In this document: positions 1-13,391 of the stretch, one piece after another
Position numbering within the stretch: the stretch's first letter is position 1
Layout of the letters: the number at the start of each line of letters is the position of its first letter
Assembly: GCA_013180625.2 (NCBI GenBank)
Contig: SNVD02013154.1
Span: 62,001-126,000, forward strand
DNA: 64,000 nt
Direction: 5' to 3'
Source of the DNA: Boswellia sacra
Lineage: Eukaryota; Streptophyta; Magnoliopsida; Sapindales; Burseraceae
The notes under the pieces: generated by a model
The model's database searches: none
What the model was told of the DNA's origin: nothing
The model's input: the letters and a program-made list of their open reading frames with translations, nothing else
Program-made: the position numbers and the translations under genes

Positions 1-1106
1 ACCTTTGGGCGTGAACATGGGACGTTAAAAAGCATGCTGTTAGCTAGGTACTTTATAAAGTCCATCATGAGAGCGCTCCTTCTCGCAAATAGGTACTTTT
101 TATTTTCCCCAAAACTTGCCACTTTTCATCACTTTTTATTTAATCTGTTTCTGTCGTTTCAGATTTCAATTGTTGGATTGAAATTTTTTTTTCTTAATCG
201 GATGGCTTAGCACAAAATTTTACTTTATTTGTTTATTTTTTATGATTATTTAAGTTGAAATATTGAGTTGATTGTTAATTGTTTGAATAGTTGATATTAT
301 ACCGAACATGTTGTAGTCTTGAATTCAGCTCATTTTGCCCATTAGAAGTAATTTCAGCAGTTGAAAGGTTATTAATTTATTTGAAGATTATTTTATAATT
401 TGCAATTTTGGTGAAGTAAAAGGTTTGGTTGATAGTAGCCAATGTATAGGAGAAGCAGTTGATATTGAAATTGTGATCTGATGCAAAAGAAAAATGGGTG
501 TGTGAATCTTATCTATGGAAATCGTTGAAAACGGCTAGATGGGGATGGCATAGTAGATGTTTATATATTATCTTCACTAGGTGTCCATCTCCTATAATAT
601 CCAATTTTCTTCTCTTATGGTCCATTAAGTATTTGAGTGCATTTGTTGGAGATATGCTTGGCATGGGGAAGGTATACATGTATGATTAGATTTAGTTATA
701 ATATTTGAAAATCGAAAGTTATTGCACATATGAAGGGAAACTTGTTAGGTGTATTCTTTTTTCTGTTTTGTGGGGAGTTTAGTCTCAATGAGGCCTGCAA
801 TGACTGGCTTGGACGTTGCTGTAAACCCCTTTTATTATTTTCAGGTTGATGATTTCAGGTACTCGGTTCTGCTTGGTTCATTTTTAATCAATTTGTTTTC
901 TTGTATGATAATTTCTACTCTCTGTTTGTTGGATGGTCAAGACTCTGTTTGGCCACATGATCCTCATACTGGATGGAGTTATTGCATCAGAGCTCCTCTT
1001 GGATTCTCCTACCAAAATCAGGAGGTGCAGATCCTGTGGTGGTATATATCTCTCCCAATCTACCATCTGTTTTATCAGGTTGAACCATGCTGCTGGAGGC
1101 CTATTA

Positions 1107-1133
1107 GATATATATATATATATATATATATAT
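1107..1133. repeat. (AT)n microsatellite in an EREX-like intron, unit A
   Basis: About 13 alternating AT dinucleotides. The equivalent tract in unit B (28430-28459) is longer, so it is length-variable between the duplicates. Confidence 0.95.
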
Positions 1134-1595
1134 GGGTATTAGTTGAACATGTTAAACTTATTCTGTTCATATTCCTAGGAATTGAAATTTCACAGCAGCA
1201 ATATTACACTTTGACTTTAAATTTGAATTTTTGTCTCAGTAATCTAGTCATGTTTTCCCTGATAAAGTTGACTTCTTATAGTATATTTACTGTCTTTTTG
1301 TCTTCTTCTGGCCTTCATTCTGGTTCCAGTTTAGTCTCTGTTTTATTTATTTTTTAATTTTTATCTTCTGGTTTAATATTCATTGATTACGGTTTTACAG
1401 AGTTCAAGTTGGCATAAAGTCGCCAGAAGGGATCACCACCACTGGTGACATATTGGGAAGATTTAGTGAGTTCTTAATGTTGCTCTTTGAAATAAGTAAC
1501 ATTTCTTTTGGTAACGCCCTTGAGCATATATTATTTGTTTAGCTAGTTCCTTTGTGCAGGCTGCTTTCTTTTTTGGGAATCGAATAATTAAATAC

Positions 1596-1818
1596 ATCTT
1601 TCGTTTAGTAACTTTTGATCTTATATGAATACTGTGGTCTCAGAACATTCTAAATTTTTATTGTCTTTTGTAGCTTAAAAAGGAATTTCCCAAGAAATAA
1701 CATCCCTATCTTTCGTTTAGTAACTTTTGATCTTATATGAATACTGTGGTCTCGGAACATTCTAAACTTTTATTGTCTTTTGTAGCTTAGAAAGGAATTT
1801 CCCATGAAATAACATCCC
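1596..1818 (+). repeat. 112-bp tandem duplication covering intron end and PX exon, unit A
   Basis: Positions 1596-1707 are repeated at 1708-1818 with a few substitutions. Each copy holds an intron end (TTTTGTAG) and the start of the exon encoding L(K/R)KEFP. The duplication is also in unit B (28924-29146), so it predates the segmental duplication. Confidence 0.93.
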
Positions 1819-4572
1819 CAAGCACCACCGAAGAGGTTAATGAGATTGAAAAGCAGGACAGTGGTGGAATAGGTAGACTAAAACTTTTCATTTTCTTGTT
1901 TTTCTATATCTTGTATAAATGACTCTGCATGATCACGGGTAATCGATTTATTTTAGAGAACTCCAAAATGCTTTTCTTATTCCAATTCTCTATATATGTT
2001 GAAGTGAAACCCCACTAAATATTTCAATTGGTTTCTTTTCCATGTTCTTTAAGAAATAAAATTAAAAATATATTAATATATGGTTGCATTTGGCAGTGTT
2101 GATGTAATTCCTCTGCTTAAGGATATTTTAGAGATCTCTAGCTGCCCACAGTTTCAATTTGAAGCTCCGATTACATTTTGCCAAGCATAATGTCAATTTT
2201 AGGGGGCAGTTCACATCCTCTTTTCATTTCTTTCATTCTTTGTTTTTTTTTTCTTTTAATAGATTTGTCATCATTAGTTTATTCTTTAAAATATTTTTAC
2301 AAGGAAAACATTGCTTGTGTAATGCTTTTGCTGACATTTAATAGCATGCATCTTCTATAAGAATCAAGAAATGAGTTTTAGTTCTTTCCATCAATAACAA
2401 AGGTAATGTTCTCAAAATGGTTAATTTATCGCAGCAGAGGTGTTCTTTGGAAGATTGGCTGGAGAAACTCTTATCAGATATTGATATATCTAGAAGTGTT
2501 CAAGTAGCAAAATTTCTTGAGCTAGAAGCTGCAGCAAGGTCTTATATGTGCTCCTTTTATATTCAATAACAGTGCGGTAATTTTAATCTTGAACTAGAAA
2601 TGCTACAATATTTAATATGGAATATAAAATTTCCAACGGATTTTTGTTAGTCAAACTTATATGTTTTCTTGAATTTTTCTGCTTTTCAGCATTTTATGAT
2701 CAGAAATTCTCAGATGTGCATTCCTCTAGTAGTGTTGTTTTTTCAACACTTCTGCTGCCAGCCCCATCAGATGCCTCTGTGGTTGCTGGAAGTTCATCTG
2801 TTGTGTCAGAACTTGCTAATAATTCTCCTGATGAGATATCAGAGCTTGGAACACCTGGGTGTTGAAGAAACAATTCTGGTGATCTTGGAACTGAGTATTC
2901 AACTTCAGGGAAAAATATAAACGATCCAATAGAAAAAGCTGTGAAATATGGCATATCCTAGAGAACCCGGGAAAATTTTCAATGAATAAAATGCTTTCTG
3001 CAAGGGAGAGCAGGTGGAGATAGAGTTACTGAAGATACACCTCAACATGAATCTCTTCTGGGGAATGTTGCAGAGCGTGAACCTGTATATCTCAAGCTGG
3101 ATGGCCATGTTCGAAGACTTTCCTCTGAGAGTGTAGGAAGTGACCTAATTTCTTTAAGAGCCAGTGAAATTTCACATTCTGGAGTCTCTAATTTGTTTGG
3201 TTGTGGCTCTCTTGACCACCCTGAAGATGGTGAAGCTTCTAGAACCATGGATGCATTTCTTGGCTCAGATTCGCTATTTTGAAGGAATTCTTTAATTACT
3301 TTACCATCATATGAGCGTCTGAAATTAAACAGGGTTCATAAAACTATGCAGCAAAGACTATATACGGCAAAACAGACACGGAGGATCTACTAGCAAAGCA
3401 AGTTGGGAAGTTGCTGCAAGACAATTTTTGACAACCAAGGTATGATCAACTGCAATTAAAGATATTTTTTGCCCCGTTATTTGGATAAATAATTTATTTC
3501 TGATTGCTTGCATAGTAGACTAAACATCTTTTGATTCAATTCATAGCCTTGAAGGATTATCAGTCATTCAAAAGTTTCTGGGTGTTCCTCAATGTGGAAA
3601 TGGGTATCAAATTAGTGTTGTTTCTTTGTCCATATTAATACCATATTTTAATCTTTTCACAGTTCTATTTTGCTAAATCAGTGAGAGAAACATCACAGAT
3701 TCATTTTACAAAGCTTCCGTTTGCTTAATTTTATGTCTGATTGCTTGGGTTATTATAGAATAAACCCTCTGTAAATTAATTTTGCAGCCATAATAGTTAT
3801 GATTGTGTTCAGAAGCTTAGGTCTTTTCACACTGTCGAATTTGGTATAATTTAAGCTTAAGTTCTTTCTCCGTAAGAATATCATGCTAAGTTTTGTTTTA
3901 CTAAGATATTGGTGGAAAATGGCGGATGGTTCTGGGCTTTCTTTGCTTTCAATTAAACTATCATCCATATTTCTTGGTCTTGTCTATTTTCAATTTTTCT
4001 AATATTTGAAGTTATATAGATATCTTCTTTTTGAGGGTGCATATGTAGAACTGATGTTTGAGGATTTTGCGTTGTGGGTAAAAGAATTGGAAGTAGAACT
4101 TGAAACAACAGGGGATAATTGCAAAGATAACATGCAGGAAGCAGTTTTAAATAAGAAAGACAGATTTACATAAATGCAGTGGGATGTGGAGGAACTTCGG
4201 AAGCAGTGCTTCGAGATAGAAATGAAATTGAAGCATGAACAAGTTGGTTTTCAAATATAAATATATTTTATGCTGAAACACTAGTATCAGTTATTTATAG
4301 GCTTTATTAAAATGATGTCCACACATGTCCCAGGCTGAAAGGGCTCGCCTTGCGTCGTCAAAAACATCAACCATTCAGGAGAATCAAACGTTGCTGCATC
4401 AGTTGGATGCTACTAGGGAACAACATGAGAACTTGCACAAAAATCATGAAGAGTTAGCGGTGAAAGCAAAGCAGATGAATTTTTTTTTTTAGTTGAAGAG
4501 GTTAAATCTCTTCGGAGCTCTTAGTCAGAATTGAAAAAGGAGCTTCGCTGCATGACGAAAGAAAAGTTATGA

Positions 4573-7500
4573 GTATCGGTAATTTTTTCCTTCGCCACTA
4601 GTTCTTCTTATAATTGTGTCCTCGGAGAGATATATGGTTTATCTCAAAATGGAGCTATTTCCTTTGAAAATTTAAATCAATCGGAGATATATGCAGTTGT
4701 GTGACTATTTCTCATCTATAGATTATAGTTATTGTATTTTTATGCGTGATACAAAAGTTAAAATTGAGATTCGAGGTGTCTTGAAGGGACAAGATAGGTG
4801 CTCGAGAATGGTAAAACTACAAAGGGAGGTCAAGGTGTGTTGGTTTGCTAGTTAGTGTAACCTTGCCGATTTTCAAGTCAATTGAAGGTTTTTAAGAGAA
4901 CTCAATATTCATCTCATGTAATCTACCACTTGGTCAAATTTTACTTCTACCAAATCTCTCGAATCATACCAATCGTTGTACGAGTTATTTTGTTTTTCAA
5001 CTTTTATTCCTTAGGCCGTAAGAGTTAAGTGGCAAAGAATACAACCTTTGGATAGTGACATTGGCATGCTAAGCTCATCATAGTTAACACTTTGTGCTAT
5101 AAATATCTAATTCAGCATTCGACCTTTCATTATTTGAGTAGCAGTCTAATATTTTAAAATTTAAAGAACTATTTGATATTTTATAAAGTATTATTCAATA
5201 GTATTTCTCAAATTAAATAATAGATTTGGGACATAAGATGATATGACTATTTCAACCTCGCATTATTTGAATGCTAGTCAATTTAAGTCAAGATCAACGT
5301 AAAAAATAATAATAATAATAATAAATAAATCAAATCTATCTACATAATCATTTGCTTGTGCCCAATAATTAGAGTCTAGTTTTCCAATTGACGGGAGGTA
5401 GATATTTTAAATTTTTATGTTCCAAGGGAAAAAGATAAAGGAGATAATATTGATCTATGTATTACAATAAATATAGCAGTCAAATTCTTTTAATTTCTAA
5501 AGCTTAATGAAAACAAATTATTTTGAAAGAGCGGGTTCTATTCACCTTAGTTTTGTAAATTTTGTATAACATGAATTTTATTAATTTTGAGTAATTGAGA
5601 TTTGTTATATTCTTTTTTTTTTATATTTTATATTAACTATTAATCATATATTTATATTTTATTAATATAAATATCAGATAATGAGAGAATCTTTAATCCA
5701 TTCTAAAAACCTTGCCCACTTGATGACCTTGTCCATCAAAAGATAAGATCAAGTTTTCTATCTTTTGAAAGTTAAACACCCTTTTCTTTAGCGGACTTTG
5801 AATATTCAAAGTCAAGTTGGAGGTTATTTATCATTCTCTTCAATGTTGTATGAATTGACAGATGAAATTATTAATTGCATTATAATTCTCGTCAAATTCC
5901 AACATGTTACACAATGTAATTAAACTTCATCTTCGTCGATTCTTGGATGAGTGCAGGTAAAATAATTAAGTACCGTATACAAAGGTAAAATTATAAAATT
6001 TAAATATTGATATATGATGAATTTAATGATAAAATACTTTTCGTAAGAAAAATATATTATGCTTTGCTTTAAATTGTATGCAACCTAAATTATTCGTTTC
6101 AATGCTGTATTGAGTGATATTCCAGGCAGCAAGAGATAAAATATTTGGCCAGTCAGTCAAGTTTTGATGTTGAAATCCAATTTGTTGGTGTATAAACTAA
6201 ATTCAGAAAAATTTATTAATTTATAATTAGAATTAACTGGCGATAAATATTTGAGTTTCTCAAGTCATAAATACATTAATAAGAGGTTTATTTATGATTC
6301 GTCAAAAAGTCAAGAAAGGTACAAGAATAGGTCGAAGCAACTAAATCAATTCATGCGTGTTTTTTGGGCTGGAAGAAGCAAGGGTCACGGCTCATAGGGA
6401 TATCAATTTCACGGAAAACAAATCAAAACAAGATGTTAGCTCTTGGGCATTTTTCCATCCAATAGACAAATAAGTTACCACTGAGTTTTCTTCTTTTTTA
6501 TTTTTTAAATATAAAATACTGGAAGTTCAAAATCTTAGTAAAATATATCCTATTCAAGAATTTCCTCATTCTCACAAACTATTTTCCATAGGTACTATTT
6601 TATTCTTCACTTTCCCATAATTTTATCGTCTTTGTGGGCTTAAAAAAATGCATATACAAAGTTCGTTATCGTTGCCACTTTCTCAAAAACTCAAGTTTGT
6701 AAGTGTGAGTTTAACTTTAATATTTAGAGCCTGGTAAAGTTCAATTATATGATATATGAACAAATTGTTAAGTTGTCCAATATTGAATAGTTGTGTGAGG
6801 AAAGGTCTTAGATTTATAAAAAATATGATTTGTCTTTTCTACATTAGTGTTTTGAGTTAAACACTTAATTCCTCAATTTATAGTGCAAATATATTATTTA
6901 GTTGATTGCACTGAATATGATATATTATATTCAGTTCATTATATTGAATATCTATTATATGTGTCATAATCTTTTGGTTTATCAGAGTTTTGTTTTTTTT
7001 CCTTCCAAAAACAAACATAAATTTGTAGGGAAAAATAGGATAAGCAAATTGAGTAATTGCATTCGTTAAAATTCTAGAGGGATTTATCCCTTAAATTAAA
7101 CTTATATAGTTGGATTTACGATGGATCTGTATATATGTCCCATGAATTTTCCTTCTCTACATAAATCTTCTCAATAAATCAGACCCGTCTATTCATTTAC
7201 TTCTTTTTTTTTGGTAACAAAAATAAGAAAATTAGAGAAAATATTTTTTACTTTTCACACTAACAATCATTTCAAAACTAAAATAAATAAAAAACACCAT
7301 GCTATCACATATATTGATTTTGTTTTCTTCACCTGTATGAAATCCAATTCAAAGTTCAAACTTTTAAACACAACATCCATAGCTTGTTGCATGTCTGCCT
7401 TTCTAAGAGAGTCATAGCAGCTATTTCATTTCAACTCTACTATCTATTTATTCGTCCATATTTAGGACCTAGTTAGGATTTTCTCATAATATGAATTTTA

Positions 7501-8424
7501 ATTAATTTGTCTAAACAAATAAAAGTTAATTTATGATTAGTGGCTAATAAAAAGTAATATGCCATGATGATAGTAGCTACATATTAAAAAAAAAAACTAG
7601 TCTAAATACGTATTTATTTATGAATGAATATGTATATTACTAAAATACCCATTAAACAATAAGTTACAACTAAGGGCAACTAGTTTACTTTTGAAATAAC
7701 TAATTTAAATAAATAAAAAATATATTTTTCTTAATCTATCTTTAACATAAACACTAATTTCCTTTCTCTGTAATTTTGCAATTTCTAAGAGTTAAAAAAA
7801 ATGGTTTAAAATAGATTAAAATCTACATCACAAAACAAGCTAAAATCCTCACGCATAGTGATACTGCAAAATCATACGTACCCCCTAATCAATGATTCCC
7901 TAATTTCAAATAATTTCTAGGCTACAGAATGGATCAATGCGTGCGGAGTGCACACTTTCAATTTTTGTCGACCTAAGTATAACTCAAATATTAATTACCA
8001 GCTGAACCTTTTGAGTTTTAGTTTAGAAATTTGGGATTTGGAAGATATTGATCATCTTAAAAAAAAAAACCTTCTTCTTAAATTGATCAATAAAGAAACA
8101 AAGTGTTGTTGATGGGGAGAGAACATGCCTTTTTTTTAGAGCAAAATAAATGAAATAACTATAATATAAAATGATAAATATTTAATTAAGAATATGTTAA
8201 GGATTTCAATTTGTACTAAGAGGTTTACAAAAGAAATGAGTATTCAAATTATATTTGTGGGTGAAAATAATATCAATGATTAACCTATATAATACTTTTC
8301 CCAAAATATTACTCCAAATTCTTATTCCAACAACACTGTTACACATAATTTGAGATGAGAAATGGAGATAAAGTTCTAGAATAAATACATGGTATCATTG
8401 AATGGAAATTAAAAGATATAAAAA
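4573..8424. other. AT-rich intergenic spacer, unit A
   Basis: No gene is supported here. Reading frames are short and lack recognisable motifs. There is an AAT/AAAT-type simple repeat near 5305-5332 and several poly-A and poly-T runs. The whole stretch has a collinear counterpart in unit B (31872-35755), with small indels and more substitutions after about 6.5 kb. Confidence 0.8.
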
Positions 8425-9490
8425 TATTGACCATAGTCCATAGAGGAGATGAAATTGTTGGGTTTGCAACCATCTCTAGGTGATGTGAGACTTTGGTCAC
8501 ACTCCCAACAATCCTCCTCTCGAATAAAGGATCATACTATTCTGTATTTTTTTTCCCAGCCTCCCCTCAAACGTTCATTCATCCATCCACTCCATCGCGA
8601 CGCAAGCCTACCTCAAGAGTTTCATAAGACCTCCTCTCAAATGATCATCCATCCGTCCGCTCCATTGAGGTGCAAGCCTACCTCCAAAACTTGCTCTATG
8701 AAGCTGACAAAAAGAGTCTAACCACAGATCCAATCGTGAGTTTAACTTTGGCCCACCACCTTCGTGCGGCACTCAAAGAATTTCTGTTAAGGTTGAGGCA
8801 TGGCTTTGATACCACTTGTTGAGTCTATGGACCTCCCAAAACTACACATTAATATAATATTGTCCACTTTGGACCTAAGTCCACGTGAATTTGCTTTTGG
8901 ATTGGCGTCATACTAATGTAGACCTTACCCACAATTATATGTCCATGATCGTCCCTATGTCTAGCTAATGTAGGACTTTATTCACACACCTAACAATCCA
9001 TTTTTCGAAGACAGGACCACATAATTGTGATATTTTTTTGAGTCTCCCCTCAAATGATCATCCATTTGTTTGCTCAATCGAGTTTTACTACCTCGAGAGC
9101 TACTCTATATCTAGGTCAACTCCTCTTCATCGTGTTGGGGTTGACATGTCCATGAAGCATTCCGAATACACCGCCTAATCCAATAGTGCCCATCAGTGTA
9201 GTTTGGCATAATCGGGGCCCACCAACCTTTGTTTGACATTCCAAGAATTTCTTTCATATATTCTTCTAGCTAAGCCTGGGTCTGAGCTCTGATACCACTT
9301 GTTGGGACTATGAAGCTCCCAAAACTCTACATTGGCATGATATTATCCACTTTGGGCTTAAGCTTGTATGGATTTGCTTTTGAATTCTACCTAAAAGACC
9401 TCATACCAATGAAGATTTTGTCCATACTTATATACCCATGATCCTCCTCCATGTCTAGCCGATGTGAGACTTTGGTCAAACTCCTAATAA
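8425..9490 (+). repeat. Two head-to-tail units of a dispersed non-coding repeat, unit A
   Basis: Units of roughly 490 bp share the run TGATACCACTTGTTG (near 8812 and 9292), then CTCCCAAAACT, a TATTGTCCACTTTGG or TATTATCCACTTTGG segment, and an end like GATGTGAGACTTTGGTCA (near 8480 and 9459). Between them are pyrimidine-rich segments containing CCTCCCCTCAAA or TCTCCCCTCAAA and ATGATCATCCAT. No coding sequence is evident; the 90-codon frame at 8449 crosses repeat boundaries. This resembles a common plant interspersed repeat, but I cannot assign a family. Confidence 0.75.
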
Positions 9491-11784
9491 CAGAAATATA
9501 TGTAACAATTTGAGACCTTATGAATTAATAATTATCATAATTAATCAATTACGATAAGGAATAATTAATATATTTATGTAAACAATAATGATATTCATCT
9601 CAAAAATTTATCCCAAATATTATACCCAATTGATTTGTATTTAATCAATGTTTTTATCTAATGTATAGTTTGATGATATAATGAATGATATACCAATTTT
9701 AAATTCATAGACTCATACCATTTAAGATGCATGATTTTGTGATAAATTTTGAGATGTATATCTCTATCATTATTTTTCCAATAATGATTCTTTTCCAAAT
9801 TGTACCTCAAAAGATGTGTATTTACTATAAGCTTACCAAGTGGAAAGTGTGATGATGTAATCAGTGATGTGGTAGTTTTAATTTTATACCATATCATTTG
9901 GCATGCATGATTTTAAGAAAAGTTTTTATGTGGATTTATATATGTTCATTTTGTTTCAAATTTTAAAATTTTTGTCTTTATCCTTACATTTTCAAATTTC
10001 AAAACATAAAGAATAAAAAGACTTTACTAACTCAGCTATATAAACTAATATAGCATAACATGATTGAAAGAATTATATAAATACTGATTATATATATTGA
10101 AATGAATGCTATATCAGTTTGCATGGTCAAATTTGTATGAAAAACTTAATTGTAAGGTAGTGCTATCTTATATTTTATTTTGTAATAAAATTTATTTTTA
10201 ATTTTTTTAAAACTAATAGTTGTTGGAAAAATGAAATGAACGCACATCACCGTTACGCTGTTGCAGTCATGCAAGAAACCACCCAATCCATATGGTAATA
10301 GGTAATTTGGGCAATATAAAAAACTTTATTTACAGACTTGAAAGGATGTAACCATTCATGAATTTTTACAATCTATGTGACATGTCTCTTATAATAATCA
10401 CATCCGTTCCCACGAGTCAGACCCATTCCCATGCAATATGTTTTTTCATCTTTGTGAAATAAACCCTTGCATGGAACTCTTACATGTGTCCCATGCACTA
10501 AGTGAATCATATATTTCTTCGATAGTTACCAAAGTGGGTATGATTAAAATTAGTGTAACTATTAATTAATTAACTAATTACAACTTAAAGTAAAACCAAT
10601 GAAATACACCTAGCTTGCATTAATTAAGTATAAACTAAAATTCACAAGCAAAGTATATAAATTGAATTAATTAAGAAAAAAATAAAGCCTTGCTAAATAT
10701 AATTAAAACAAGAGGATGAAATTGGATCGCCAAAATACAAAGAACACATCAAAAGCATTTGATTAGTGAAGTCCTTAAGTAATAACGTTAGCCAATATAT
10801 ATATATATATATATCGAAATTGGAATCACAAAATCACCATAGATTAACGACAAATTTGAGGCTCATATACCACTTGATCTCTTTAAAACATATTCACCCC
10901 GCATAAAAGATGTCTGAGGAAAAAATGACATTTGTCTTCTAGGATACAACAGAATTCAGATAGACAACTAACACTAAGAAGCTATTTTTGACAAATTAGA
11001 AGTGGAAGAACTCTACCACCCAAACAGAAAAAGGAACTAGTCTTTCTTTTCTCTTTATCTTTTCTCTATATCTTTTTTTTCCCTCTATTTTTTCTTAAAG
11101 AGAACCTCCATTATAGAAGATCAAAATTGGCATCTACTAAAAATTTAATTTGTAACTATTGTAACGGCTCAAAATTAAATTCATAACTGTTAATTAATGA
11201 CTTATTTATCTATAAGTTACAGAATTAAATTTATAACAACGCATTAATTAATAAGTAACAAAATTAAATTTGTAACGAATTAAAATTTTGGCAATTTTTC
11301 ATTTACCTATGAATCAAGCCATATTTCCAACAACTAGGAGGACGAAGGTGTTGGAATAGGTAATTGTTGAATCAACTCATCAAAATGCTTACGAGTAGTG
11401 CTCATCAGCTCAACATATTTGTTGATTTTCACTTGTCAACTCGACATCTATTATTTGAAATGGTGTATTGGTTATGTGGGAATGAATATTTAATTAGATC
11501 ATAAAAATGAACATTTCGCTAAAATTCTAAAGAATCTCACTAATTTGATTATTTTCCCTTATATGGGCTTTATGATTTTGATTTTATTAACTACATACAT
11601 TGTTAATTGGAATAGAACCTAAAGATAAACACCAATAAACCGTGACGTATATCAATCCTATAACACGTAAACCAATTAACTAAGTCCAAAAGTTGCATAT
11701 AATGAAAAGAATCTGACAAACCGTGACAATTGTAAACCTCTCCCTAACATAAAACTTTTTTAAGAAATTAACTTTGCACCGAAC
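9491..11784. other. AT-rich spacer containing the empty CACTA target site, unit A
   Basis: No gene is supported. Positions 11363-11365 (ATT, in the context AATAGGTAATTGTTGAATC) are the undisturbed counterpart of the site where unit B carries the CACTA element. A TA microsatellite lies near 10796-10814. Otherwise the stretch is collinear with unit B. Confidence 0.8.
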
Positions 11785-13055
11785 TGTGCGATGTAATAAT
11801 GAGATTGAAAATTCACCATAGAAAGTTCAGATCGGACTCATGATGGTATCAACATCAATGGTGAACAACTAGCATGTTGATAAAATAATTTAATTATCTA
11901 TTCAACTCTAAAAAATTAAAACCGCCCAACGGAATAGTGGGATTGGAAGTTCACCGTAGAAAGTTGGGAGGACTCATAATGGGATGAGCTTGGAAATTTT
12001 GCAAGTCATCGAGCATCAACATAAACGTTCCACCACTAGTATGTTCATAAACAAATTTAATCATCTATTCAATTCTGAATAATTAAAACGGAGTAATGGA
12101 ATAATGAGAGTGGAAATTCACCGTAGAAAGTTCAGAGGACTTATGATGGATTGAGCTTGGAAATTCGATAGTCATCGACCATCGACATCAATGGTCATTC
12201 ACTAGTATGTTGACAAAATAATTTAATTATCAATTCAACTCTGAAAATTTAAGACCACACAATGGAATAATGAGATTGGAAACACAATGGAATAATGAGA
12301 TTGGAAATTCATTGCAGAAAGTTCAGAGGACTCATGATGGAAGAAGCTTTGAAATTTTGCAAGTAATCATGCATCAACATCAATGGTCAACCACTAGTAT
12401 GTTCATAAAATAATTTAATTACCTATTCAACTCTGAAAAATTAAAACCGCGCAATGGAATAATGAAATTGGAAATTCACCGTAGAAAGTTTAGAGGACTC
12501 GTGATAGAATGAGCTTGGAAATTTGGAAGTCACTGGCCAGTAAACTCAGTGATCAACCACTAGCATGTTCACAAAATAATTTAATTATCTATTCAACTCT
12601 GAAAAATTATAACCACGTAATGGTATAATGAGATTGGAAATTCACCGTCGAAAAATTCAAAGGACTCATGATGGAATGAGCTTGGAAATTTTGGAAGTCA
12701 TCGGGCATCAACATCAAATGTCAAGCACTAGTATGTTGATAAAATAATTTAATTATCTATTCAACTCTGAAAATTAAAACCGTGCAATGGAATAATGAGA
12801 TCGGGAATTCACCGTTGAAAGTTCAGAGAACTCATGATGGAATGAGCTTGGAAATTTTGGTAGTCATCAGGTATCAACACCAATGGTCAACCTCTCGCAT
12901 GTTGATAAAATAATTTCAATCATAAATACAACTTTGAAAAACTAAAATGGCGTAATAGAATTATGAGATCGGAAATTCACCAAAGAAAGTTCAGAGGACT
13001 CATGATGGAAAGAGCTTGTAAATTTTGGAAGTCAACGGGCAACAACATCAATGGT
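11785..13055. repeat. Minisatellite of about eight monomers, 135-170 bp each
   Basis: The monomer contains GGAATAATGAGATTGGAAA, TTCACCGTAGAAAGTT, GGACTCATGATGGAATGAGC, a CATCAACATCAATGGTCA segment and AAAATAATTTAATTATCTAT. Starts of GGAATAATGAGA-like runs fall near 11796, 11932, 12094, 12256 and 12284 (a short internal duplication), 12452, 12616, 12786 and 12953. Unit B keeps only about two monomers (53990-54222 and 56329-56385), separated by an inserted LTR fragment. Confidence 0.88.
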
Positions 13056-13099
13056 TCACTTAGTAACCAACTAAATGCATTCACATCCACAGTTTCTTA

Positions 13100-13391
13100 G
13101 CCTTCAGACTCGAAACCGGCATGCTTCTTTATTTTATTTATCCATTTTCACCACCATATGAAGTGACAAACCTCAAGGAATTGCCTCACTTTGAGAAGTG
13201 AGTAAAATGGCATCTCAGTGCCACTTGGTTTTCTTTCAAATTGTTTTTCTTTTTTGCATCACACTGATGCATGTTGCACATTTTGCCACTTCTACCACTT
13301 TCATCACTAGAGAATTGGCTGAAATTGAAATTACCATCTTTATATGCTTATATTAGAACTCATCGGGCACTGAGACATTATTATTTTTATT
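13100..13391 (+). pseudogene. 5' fragment of an LRR receptor kinase (leader only), unit A
   Basis: An ATG at 13207 opens a 49-codon frame ending at TAG 13356. Its first 39 codons closely match the start of the full-length kinase at 22070: a hydrophobic signal peptide with FLFCITLMHV, then FATSTTFITRELAE. The 5' flank (CACCATATGAAGTGACAAACCTCAAGG) is also shared with the full gene. After RELAE the match stops abruptly; no LRRs or kinase follow. It is a duplicated gene start rather than a working gene. Confidence 0.85.

Larger units (their letters stand above)
916..4572 (+). pseudogene. EREX/EREL1-like: EREX/EREL1-like PX-domain protein pseudogene, unit A (exon 1 lies upstream of the window)
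   Basis: The family are PX-domain proteins that bind phosphoinositides and act as effectors of endosomal Rab5 in plants. Broken exons keep the family order. Around 916-1041 lies the WPHDPHTGWSYC segment, followed by a frameshift into WILLPKSGGADPVVVY. At 1401-1493 is [17 protein letters not shown]. At 1673 and 1786 are two copies of the FPKK exon, both with in-frame stops, the second leading to APPKRLMRLKSR. At 2436-2541 is [20 protein letters not shown]. Serine-rich exons follow near 2690-2930 and 3055-3281. Coiled-coil exons at 4061-4236 (MQWDVEELRKQCFE) and 4334-4572 (IQENQTLLHQLDATREQ) end it. Introns with GT-AG borders remain, so this is a duplicated rather than processed pseudogene. Several frameshifts and stops rule out a full protein. 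The family call is from remembered motifs, not a search. Confidence 0.85.

Noticed and set aside
749..1357. 202-residue open frame on the plus strand
   Set aside because: It runs through an EREX-like exon, an intron and the AT microsatellite (IYIYIYI). Only the WPHDPHTGWSYC part is homologous; the frame is not a gene.
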